Origin: Acidobacteriota bacterium
Lineage (GTDB): Bacteria > Acidobacteriota > UBA6911 > RPQK01 > JAJDTT01
NCBI GenBank assembly: GCA_028874215.1
Contig: JAPPLF010000031.1
Span: 1 to 34,003, forward strand
Direction: 5' to 3'
DNA: 34,003 nt
Shown piece by piece: positions 8,603-15,125 of the stretch (position 1 is its first letter; each line of letters opens with the position of its first letter). The notes under the pieces were generated by a model, which searched no databases, was not told the DNA's origin, and saw only the letters and a program-made list of their open reading frames with translations. A program made the translations under genes and the position numbers.

Positions 8603-8782
8603 ATGGATAAAAGGAAATTGAGGCAAGTCTGGACCTGGTTTACGTCCCAACTCGACACTCGACTCGTTACGAATGTCGCCGTGGGAGCGGTCCTTGGGCT
8701 CTTGTCGTGGGAGGTGATCAAGCTTCTGATCACGCTCGTCGGCCTCGTTGTCGGCGGTCTGGTGTTTTTGTTGTTCAGTTGA
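8603..8782 (+). CDS. Small membrane protein, last gene of the cytochrome operon
   Basis: A 59-residue reading frame with a basic N-terminus (MDKRKLRQVW), an amphipathic middle and a C-terminal hydrophobic stretch (LLITLVGLVVGGLVFLLF). CGGAG lies four bases before the ATG, and the gene begins only 12 bases after the previous stop, so it probably belongs to the same transcript. Function unknown; possibly a further small subunit. Its short length makes it easy to miss. Confidence 0.6.
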   Translation: MDKRKLRQVWTWFTSQLDTRLVTNVAVGAVLGLLSWEVIKLLITLVGLVVGGLVFLLFS

Positions 8783-8807
8783 CAGTTGGCAGTAACAGGA
8801 CGTGGGT

Positions 8808-9806
8808 TCATTCGCCCACCCGGACCGTCCGGCCGCTCCTGGCTGATTCCTCTGCGGCCTCGGCAACTCGCAGGGCGCGCCTCCCGTCATCAAAGCCGGG
8901 AGACGGCTTGACGCCTTGCTCCACGGCGTCCACAAAGGCGTCGATTTCGCGGGTGAACGCTTCTTCGTACCGCTCGATGAAGAAAGGGTGCAGGCGGTCG
9001 CGGGCGGAGGTCCCGCTTGCCGTGTAGCGTTCGATGCTGGTCCGGGTGGGATTGGCGGAGACCAGCATGCCGCCTTCTCCGAACAGCTCGATCCGCTGGT
9101 CGTAGCCAAAGGAGCAATGGCGCGAGCAGTTGACGTGGCAGAGAGCGCCCGAGGCCATCCGCAGCACCACCATGGCGCTGTCCGCGTCGCCGAATTCCTC
9201 GCAACGCGCATCGAAGAGCACGCTGCCCATGGCCGTGACCTCCACCGGCTCCTCATTGAACAGGAAGCGGGCCATGTCGAAGTCGTGGACCATCATGTCC
9301 CGGTATATTCCCCCGGAACCCCGAAGAAAGCGCAGGGGCGGCGGGTATGGATCCCGGCTGCTGATGACGGCCTGCTCCAGACGGCCGATCTCGCCGTTGC
9401 GGGCAGCCCGGTGCACCTCGCCGTGGTTGGGGTCGAAGCGCCGGTTGAATCCGATCTGAAACGGCACGCCGGTCTCAGCCAGAACCGCCCCGCAGGCGTC
9501 GGCGCGCTCCATGTCCAGGTGGATCGGTTTTTCGCAGAACACCGCCTTGCCGGTCCGCGCCGCGCCTTCGATCAGGTCGCAGTGGGTGCTGGTGGAGGAG
9601 GAGATGCAAACGGCGTCGAGGGTGGGGTCTCCGAGCAGGGCGTCTACGGAATCGACGGAAACGGATCCGGTCTCGGTTGCGGCGGAGGCGACGGCGTCAG
9701 CATCGACATCGTAGATCCCCGCCAGTTCCACACGGTGGTTTGCCGCGAGGATTCTTGCGCGCATGCGGCCGATCCTGCCGACTCCGAACAATCCGAATTT
9801 GAGCAT
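8808..9806 (-). CDS. iolG: Gfo/Idh/MocA-family oxidoreductase, probable inositol 2-dehydrogenase
   Basis: A 332-residue NAD(P)-dependent dehydrogenase. Seen: N-terminal Rossmann motif GLFGVGRIGRMRA, the family signature CEKPIHLD near residues 94-101, and the central GGIYRDMMVHDFDMAR block containing the catalytic and substrate-contacting residues of inositol dehydrogenases. Reaction in the best-known members: myo-inositol to scyllo-inosose in the cytoplasm. GAGGGGAAATCC precedes the ATG. Other inositol catabolic genes (iolB, iolC, iolD, iolE) are absent here, so the exact sugar or polyol substrate is inferred from motif resemblance. It is convergent with the cytochrome operon, leaving 25 bases between the two. 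Confidence 0.85.
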   Translation of the reverse strand: MLKFGLFGVGRIGRMRARILAANHRVELAGIYDVDADAVASAATETGSVSVDSVDALLGDPTLDAVCISSSTSTHCDLIEGAARTGKAVFCEKPIHLDMERADACGAVLAETGVPFQIGFNRRFDPNHGEVHRAARNGEIGRLEQAVISSRDPYPPPLRFLRGSGGIYRDMMVHDFDMARFLFNEEPVEVTAMGSVLFDARCEEFGDADSAMVVLRMASGALCHVNCSRHCSFGYDQRIELFGEGGMLVSANPTRTSIERYTASGTSARDRLHPFFIERYEEAFTREIDAFVDAVEQGVKPSPGFDDGRRALRVAEAAEESARSGRTVRVGE

Positions 9807-9883
9807 GGATTTCCCCTCGGTTGCGTGACGGTGCGGCGGGCGCCGAAGTTGGCGCCCGGCTCAACTGTGCGGTCGAGTATACA

Positions 9884-9916
9884 AGTGAAGAGGGGGACAG
9901 GAATGTCCGCCCTCCT
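9884..9916. repeat. Dispersed GGGGGACA hairpin element, copy 1
   Basis: The core GGGGGACA, GGAA, TGTCCGCCC forms a stem with one mismatch, flanked by AGTGAAGA on the left and TCCT on the right. The same flanks and stem recur at 13306 and 18939, and in shortened form at 10846. Confidence 0.7.
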
Positions 9917-10009
9917 ATTGTATTTTGTGACGCGGGCTGACGGCGCTCGTTTTCTGGAGAGGAGTATTCCCAGCCGAAAGGCGACGAGGGCTTACCGAAG
10001 GAGGCAGCC

Positions 10010-10288
10010 ATGGTGAGCGACAATTTGAGCGTCGAAGAGCGCGACATTCTCGACCGATTCGAGCGGGGTGACTTGCGCTCTGCTCCTGGTGCCGAACGCG
10101 AAGTTGAGGAGGCCCGTCAGGCGGCTCGAAATACGTTCAACAAAACCAAGCGAGTGAATTTGCGGATGACCGAGCGCGACTTCAAGCTCGCTCACTCGCG
10201 GGCCAGGGAGGAAGGGATCCCTTATCAGACTCTGCTGTCCAGCATTATCCACAAGTACTTGGCCGGCCGGCTGACCGACAAGAGGTAG
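10010..10288 (+). CDS. CopG-family (BrnA-like) antitoxin, orphan
   Basis: A 92-residue protein matching the CopG-type antitoxin pattern: an acidic N-terminal half (VEERDILDRFERGDL) and a C-terminal ribbon-helix-helix segment with RVNLRMTERDFKL and EEGIPYQTLLSSIIHKYL. A strong AAGGAGG site precedes the ATG. Family members repress their own operon and neutralise a RelE-fold toxin normally encoded immediately upstream. Here the upstream 90 bases contain only a hairpin repeat and non-coding sequence, so the antitoxin stands without its toxin. Confidence 0.82.
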   Translation: MVSDNLSVEERDILDRFERGDLRSAPGAEREVEEARQAARNTFNKTKRVNLRMTERDFKLAHSRAREEGIPYQTLLSSIIHKYLAGRLTDKR

Positions 10289-10337
10289 CCTGACGTCACG
10301 GGTACGGGAGAAGTGGACCGTCCCTTTCCCGGCCCGG

Positions 10338-10655
10338 CTAGCGAATCACGTCCACCTTCAGGCGCAACCCCTCCTGTTTCTGGAGGAAACCGATGATTCG
10401 GAACAGGTTTCGGGCTTGGGGGTTGCCTTTGGGACCGAACATCCGCATCAGGCTCTTGGGAGATTTCTCAGTCAATCCGCCAAGCGCCTGAAAGCCGATC
10501 GTGGCGTTGATGTAATCGCGTAGCACCGCCTTCCCGGTATCCACGTCACCCGAAAGGAAGCACTCAATCCCTTCCTTGAGCAGTTCTTCGCCGAACACCG
10601 GATCGCTTTTGATGCGCGCCTGAATCGTTTCCTTGAAGTCTCGTGTCAATGGCAT
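10338..10655 (-). CDS. HigA-like helix-turn-helix antitoxin, orphan
   Basis: A 105-residue protein from ATG 10655. It has a helical N-terminal segment (DFKETIQARIKSDPVF), then RDYINATIGFQALG and KSPKSLMRMFGPKGNP, the helix-turn-helix region of small addiction-module antidote proteins related to HigA/HI1420. The frame stays open upstream for about 30 codons that look like the start of the partner toxin (see 10656-10745), so the antitoxin now follows an in-frame toxin remnant and could be translated either alone or as a short fusion. Confidence 0.8.
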   Translation of the reverse strand: MPLTRDFKETIQARIKSDPVFGEELLKEGIECFLSGDVDTGKAVLRDYINATIGFQALGGLTEKSPKSLMRMFGPKGNPQARNLFRIIGFLQKQEGLRLKVDVIR

Positions 10656-10745
10656 GGTTTTCACGTCTCCCGTCGTTACGAACCAAGGAGGTAGCGACTT
10701 TGAATACGGCCCCTCGGAGACCGGGGACTCCCTGATCTCTATCAT
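10656..10745 (-). pseudogene. Truncated RelE/HigB-like toxin remnant
   Basis: From ATG 10745 the frame reads MIEIRESPV, the usual N-terminus of small RelE/HigB killer proteins, then about 22 residues ending in GDVKT that do not form a toxin domain, and runs directly into the antitoxin with no stop. About 70 residues of the expected toxin are missing, consistent with an internal in-frame deletion. An alternating AT-rich near-palindrome (CTATATGGATTCTTATATG) just upstream may be the old operator. Confidence 0.6.
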
Positions 10746-10845
10746 CACTATATGGATTCTTATATGTTACCATTGATGAGTATCCCGGAGTCAAGATCCT
10801 TGTCTGGCCGGGAGAATTGGACTACCCCTTTCTCCGCGAGGCTCA

Positions 10846-10869
10846 AGTGAAGAGGGGATGTTCCCCCCT
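10846..10869. repeat. Dispersed hairpin element, shortened copy
   Basis: AAGTGAAGAGGGGATG followed by TTCCCCCC repeats the left flank of the elements at 9884, 13306 and 18939, but with a shorter stem. It lies in the intergenic region upstream of the amidohydrolase. Confidence 0.55.
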
Positions 10870-10931
10870 AACGGAAGTACGCCGGCCATCTTGGAAAAAA
10901 TGTGATCCAATGCCGCCACGGTAGGCCGTCG

Positions 10932-12347
10932 ATGTCAGCAGCAGCCGGATCGCTGAGCAGTCCACTTATTCCAATCGCCCTCGCACTTGTCCTGGCTGGT
11001 GCTGCGTGCGGTGAACCGGCTGAGGTGCTTGTGGGCGAGGGGCTTTTCGTCCTGGAAGGGGCCACTCTGATTGACGGATCCGGCGCCGAACCGCGCGAGG
11101 ACAGCGTTATCGTGTTGGCCGGCGACCGAATCCTCAGGGTCGGCAACGCGGGTGATTTCCGTTTCCCCAACTCGGCACGGCGACGAGACGTTTCGGGCCA
11201 CTATGTGGTTCCAGGATTCATCGATATGCATGTCCATGTTCACCCCAAGGCTGGGATCGAGACCGTGGAGGCGTTGCTCGATTTCGGAGTGACCACGATA
11301 CGCAGCCCCGGCGCCGCGCAAAGCGCAGGCGTCGAGCTCCGGGACCAGATCGCGGCCGGGCGGGTTCGCGGGCCGCGGATGTTTACCGGCGCCGCCTTCA
11401 TCGACGGGTCTCCGAGCCGATTCGACTGGACGGTGCCCGTGGCGACACCGGACGAGATGCGGGACGTGGTTCGGCAACAGGCTGCGGCGGGCGCCGACAT
11501 GGTCAAGTTGTACTGGGACGTGACCCCGGAGCTGATGGCCGCCGCCATCGAGGAGGCTCACGCGCTCGGTCTGAAGGTCGCCGGCCACATCCGGGCAACG
11601 AGCTGGACCCAGGCGGCGCGGCTGGGAATCGACTCCCTGGTCCACAGCGGCGGAGAAGGGCCGACGTGGGAGCTGGTCCCCGAAAGGCACCGGGCCCAAC
11701 TGAGGGCACTGCCCTACCCCGAATACTACGCCCGTTGGCTTGAATTGGTGGAGCTGGACGGCGAGCTGATGAACTCCCTGATCGCCGCCCTGGTTGACAA
11801 CGACGTGACGGTCGACCCCACGCTGGTCGTGATGGAGAGCCTCTATTTCGGTGACGATCCGAAGGTTCTGGAGCGACTCGAGCCTCAGCGGGCTCCGCCC
11901 TCGGTCGTGGCGCTATGGGGTCCAGACTGGCGGCATCGCAACCCGTTCGTCTTCACCAACCCCATGGGAATCCTTCGGGCCTTCACGTCCGGCAAGGACG
12001 TATTCCCCGTCGCACTCCAGATCGTGCGGATGTTTCACGAGGGGGGAGTGAGGCTGACTGTAGGGACCGACGTGGGAATGCCCTGGATAACGCCGGGCGT
12101 GAGTCTGCATCGGGAACTGGAGCTCCTGGTCCAGGCGGGCATCGACGAGACCGACGTGATCGTCATGGCGACCCGAAACGGCGCCGAGGGGCTGGGTCTG
12201 GAGGATCAGCTCGGAACCGTCGTAGCAGGAAAGCTGGCCGACCTGGTCGTGCTCACGGCGGATCCGCTGTCGGACATCCGCAATACTCGCTCGGTGTCCG
12301 CCGTCTACAAGGCTGGCGAACTCGTGTATCCGGCCACGCCACCTTGA
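10932..12347 (+). CDS. Secreted amidohydrolase (imidazolonepropionase/prolidase-like)
   Basis: About 471 residues from ATG 10932. The N-terminus is a hydrophobic signal ending in LAGAAC, compatible with a lipoprotein. Metal-binding features of the amidohydrolase superfamily are present: GFIDMHVH (H100, H102), the candidate carbamylated lysine in ADMVKLYWD, histidines in VAGHIRA and SLVHSGGE, and the aspartate in LTVGTDVGMP. The C-terminus carries GKLADLVVLTADPL, the beta-sandwich signature. Such proteins hydrolyse cyclic amides, dipeptides or related C-N bonds; the substrate is unknown. An upstream GTG at 10902 is possible but would place extra residues before the signal peptide. Confidence 0.88.
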   Translation: MSAAAGSLSSPLIPIALALVLAGAACGEPAEVLVGEGLFVLEGATLIDGSGAEPREDSVIVLAGDRILRVGNAGDFRFPNSARRRDVSGHYVVPGFIDMHVHVHPKAGIETVEALLDFGVTTIRSPGAAQSAGVELRDQIAAGRVRGPRMFTGAAFIDGSPSRFDWTVPVATPDEMRDVVRQQAAAGADMVKLYWDVTPELMAAAIEEAHALGLKVAGHIRATSWTQAARLGIDSLVHSGGEGPTWELVPERHRAQLRALPYPEYYARWLELVELDGELMNSLIAALVDNDVTVDPTLVVMESLYFGDDPKVLERLEPQRAPPSVVALWGPDWRHRNPFVFTNPMGILRAFTSGKDVFPVALQIVRMFHEGGVRLTVGTDVGMPWITPGVSLHRELELLVQAGIDETDVIVMATRNGAEGLGLEDQLGTVVAGKLADLVVLTADPLSDIRNTRSVSAVYKAGELVYPATPP

Positions 12348-12562
12348 CCCGTGCGGGAATTCGCAATCGGCAATGGCGGAGAAGGTGACTGTTGCCTTTT
12401 CCCACTGGTGCGAAGAAGGTGCCGGGTCGGTATCCGCTCCCCGGAATTCGGCGTGTCTGGCGGCGTTCTGGTATCGTCTTGGCAGACGGTGGATTCAGAG
12501 TCCCCGACTCCGAGATTGCTAAGACGTCTCAAATCAAGGACTTATGGAAAAGACCGGTAACA

Positions 12563-12799
12563 ATGAGAAAGATCAAAGCGAAGTATTCAAAGGGTGTGTT
12601 CGTTCCGCAAGAGAGCCTTGACCTCGAAGAAGGCAAGGAAGTAGTCGTGTCCATAGGGGAGATCATATCCCCGGGTAGCGCCATCAATTCGCTCGGCGCT
12701 TCGGCTGGCGGATGGATCGGAATGCACGATCCGGAACAGTTCAAGCGGAAGAGCTACGAAGCTCGGATTGCCGGTTCCAGGCAAAAGCCGGAATTGTAA
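12563..12799 (+). CDS. AF2212/DUF104-like antitoxin
   Basis: A 78-residue protein with the N-terminal beta-strand signature of AF2212-like antitoxins: KIKAKYSKGVFVPQESLDL followed by EEGKEVVVSI. The family pairs with PIN-domain VapC ribonucleases, and a vapC reading frame begins five bases downstream of its stop codon. That toxin carries a nonsense codon, so the antitoxin may now be non-essential. Weak ribosome site; ATG 12563 fits the family N-terminus. Confidence 0.82.
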   Translation: MRKIKAKYSKGVFVPQESLDLEEGKEVVVSIGEIISPGSAINSLGASAGGWIGMHDPEQFKRKSYEARIAGSRQKPEL

Positions 12800-12803
12800 A
12801 TCC

Positions 12804-13196
12804 GTGCGATATTTGGTGGACACGGATTGGGTCATCGACCATCTGCACGGCCGCGCTCAGGTAATCAGCCGTCTCCAGGAATTTGAACCAGCCGGCCTCG
12901 GATTGAGCATTATCTAACTCGCCGAACTGTACGAGGGCGTATTCGGCTCCTACGATCCGGAAGCAACCGAAATAGCTCTGTGGCACGTACTTGACCGGAT
13001 TCATGCCGTGCCATTGGATGAAGATATTTGCCGCACATTCGCCAGGGAACGGAGTCGTTTGAGGGCGACGGGAACCCTTATCAGCGACTTCGATCTAATG
13101 ATAGGTGCCACCGCCATAAATTACGGGCTCACGCTACTCACCAACAATCGTCGGCATTTTGAGCGATTGGATGGTCTACTCATCATCTCGGTGTGA
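12804..13196 (+). pseudogene. VapC PIN-domain toxin interrupted by an in-frame TAA
   Basis: From GTG 12804 the frame encodes a near-complete PIN domain: RYLVDTDWVIDHLHG (first acidic residue), then SII, a TAA stop at 12915-12917, and directly continuing in frame LAELYEGVFGS, ISDFDLMIGATAINYG and LLTNNRRHF. All the expected acidic active-site positions are present; only codon 38, where a serine or threonine is usual, is a stop. Total length would be 130 codons, normal for VapC. Either a recent null mutation or a base-call error; translational readthrough is unlikely. It is adjacent to its antitoxin. Confidence 0.85.
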
Positions 13197-13305
13197 AGTG
13201 GATGTCCAGATTGAAAACCTAGTCTCGAGTCAACGATCAGACCTGCGAATGGGCCCTCGGCAGGGACAGTCGAGACGAAGAGAGGTAGTCTCTCCCTATC
13301 TCGCC

Positions 13306-13338
13306 AGTGAAGAGGGGGACAAGACTGTCCCCCCTCCT
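13306..13338. repeat. Dispersed GGGGGACA hairpin element, copy 2
   Basis: AGTGAAGA, stem GGGGGACA, loop AGAC, stem TGTCCCCCC, TCCT. The stem is fully paired. The right end touches the stop codon of the sialidase-like gene (13337-13339), so the element could also act as that gene's terminator. Confidence 0.72.
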
Positions 13339-14311
13339 ACCGGGCGGCCAGCTTCGCGATCGGGATTCGCAGGAAGAACACGCCCGGTCCTCCCTCCTGA
13401 TCCTTGTCGATATCGTAGAAGACCACGCCGATCGTCTTGTCGTCGAGCTGCACCGTTCGGGGACAGGCCCGGCCGTTGATGGCGCGGCCAGGATTGTAGT
13501 ACTCGAATACTCCATCCCAGGTCTGCCCGTCGTCGTACGAGATGCGGTAGCGGATGCGCTCCCCGCCAAAGCCTGGCCCGAGAATCTCCGAGGCCAGCAG
13601 CCAGCCGTTTTTCAGAACGACCATTTCGTGCCGCCAGCCCTGCGTGCTGATGTCCGGAAAGCCTTCGATGGTTGTCCACGTCGTGCCGTGGTCCGTCGAT
13701 CGGAGGCCGGCGCCGCTGACGAACGTGCCTTGAGGTGTCTGCACGATCGGGATCATCCCATGATCCCGGCCGTCGCCGAACGGTGTCGCCTTGGAAGTGG
13801 CCGGATCAAACACGAACGTCCGGTCGATCAACGAAACGAGCCACTGTCCTGACTCCAGTTCGGTCACGGGGTGCCGCGTGACGGATCTGACTTCCGGATC
13901 ACGCGGAAACGGCTGCGGGTCGCTCCACGAGACTCCTTCGTCACTTGACAGCGAGTACAGGACGGACCGTGGCTCCTTCTGAGTGACCGGCGTATCCCAG
14001 CGGTTCCAGCAATGCACCAGGCGGCCGTCGCTCAGTGTCGTCAGCGAGCCCGGGTAATAGGTCTTGTCGACGGTATGGACGAACGGAACCGGTTCGGACC
14101 AAGTCCTTCCTCCGTCCGAGGATCGAGTGATGCGCAGGTCCACGTGATTCACCCGCCCGTACGTCACGACGATCGTCCCCGAGTGGGTGACGCAGGCCGC
14201 CGGGTGAATGTGCCCGTCGACCGGGACGGCAATCCGGACCGGTTTCAGTTGATGGTCGCTGGCGACGACCGTTGACACAGCGAATAAAGACAGCACGGCG
14301 AGTCGGTTCAT
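13337..14311 (-). CDS. Exo-alpha-sialidase-like BNR/Asp-box protein
   Basis: A 324-residue protein with a short signal peptide (RLAVLSLFAVSTVVAS) and at least four Asp-box motifs that mark the blades of a six-bladed propeller: SSDGGRTW, SSDEGVSW, STDHGTTW and SYDDGQTW. GGAGG precedes the ATG by six bases. Family members include sialidases and many non-sialidase glycan-binding or glycan-cleaving proteins. Catalytic arginine-triad residues cannot be assigned without alignment, so enzymatic activity on sialic acids is uncertain. Location probably periplasmic. Confidence 0.85.
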   Translation of the reverse strand: MNRLAVLSLFAVSTVVASDHQLKPVRIAVPVDGHIHPAACVTHSGTIVVTYGRVNHVDLRITRSSDGGRTWSEPVPFVHTVDKTYYPGSLTTLSDGRLVHCWNRWDTPVTQKEPRSVLYSLSSDEGVSWSDPQPFPRDPEVRSVTRHPVTELESGQWLVSLIDRTFVFDPATSKATPFGDGRDHGMIPIVQTPQGTFVSGAGLRSTDHGTTWTTIEGFPDISTQGWRHEMVVLKNGWLLASEILGPGFGGERIRYRISYDDGQTWDGVFEYYNPGRAINGRACPRTVQLDDKTIGVVFYDIDKDQEGGPGVFFLRIPIAKLAAR

Positions 14312-14538
14312 CTAACGCCTCCAGATGTTGAACGAGGGATCCTGGGCAAGAAGATTAACCCAGACGCTTTGGAATATGGAGGTCGATGCCGCCAATTGCA
14401 GGACCTTCTCATCCACATTCGGGATGATTCTTCACCATCGAAGTCAGATGGTCCAGACTTTAATGAGCGCACGCGGAGAAAGGGCTGTCACCTTCTCTAC
14501 CGATCTCACTCTCCGTATACGTGGGCAATCGAGGTTCC

Positions 14539-14892
14539 CTACTTGCCCGGTCGAATCAATTTCCAATACACGCCCCGACGGCAATGCCAACACAGTGGAA
14601 ACGTTTCTCCTGAGCGGATGAGCTTTTGCTCCCGGTGCTGACAACTCGATCTCCACAAGCCTGTGGCGCCGCAACGCCCCCCCGTCAACCGCTTGGACGG
14701 ATTTGAGAAATCGTCTCCTTTGAGTGCCGATTGAGAGTTTTTGTATTTCTCCGGGATTCGATCCTGCTTGTTCCACTTGCAAAAGGCGTTGAAAGCCTTG
14801 ACTAACCCGTAGATTGCGACGCCGACCGTAACCAAGAAGGCCAGCAGCGAAATAAGGAAGCCTCCGAATCGAAACTCCTTGGGATCTGACAT
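14539..14892 (-). CDS. Small single-pass membrane protein, hypothetical
   Basis: About 117 residues from ATG 14892, preceded by AGAGGAG at a suitable distance. A hydrophobic helix (FLISLLAFLVTVGVAIYGLV) follows the N-terminus, then a basic, Cys/Trp-containing tail. The first ~65 residues look coding; the tail is unusual in composition and may lie beyond the true ancestral end. No family recognised. A different frame on the same strand is also open here, so confidence is limited. Confidence 0.4.
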   Translation of the reverse strand: MSDPKEFRFGGFLISLLAFLVTVGVAIYGLVKAFNAFCKWNKQDRIPEKYKNSQSALKGDDFSNPSKRLTGGRCGATGLWRSSCQHREQKLIRSGETFPLCWHCRRGVYWKLIRPGK

Positions 14893-15125
14893 CACTCTTC
14901 TCCTCTAGGCATAGTCGAGCGTATTACCAAAGAGACAACGGTGTGCAAGAAGATTCCCCGTATAAGTACCAGTCATGAAGGGAACGCTGTGAACCTGGTT
15001 CGAGCCAAACAGAAGAGTCCAGGTAGACCAAATCGACACACTCGCGGAGAAGGATAATTCCCTTCTCTACCACTGGGAATGGATTCCTTGATTCCGTGAA
15101 AATCCGGCGGCGCCACCGGCTCAGC

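Noticed and set aside
12804-13196. Stop-codon recoding of VapC
   Set aside because: No readthrough signal is visible, and several other toxin and restriction genes nearby carry similar nonsense lesions, so simple inactivation is more likely.
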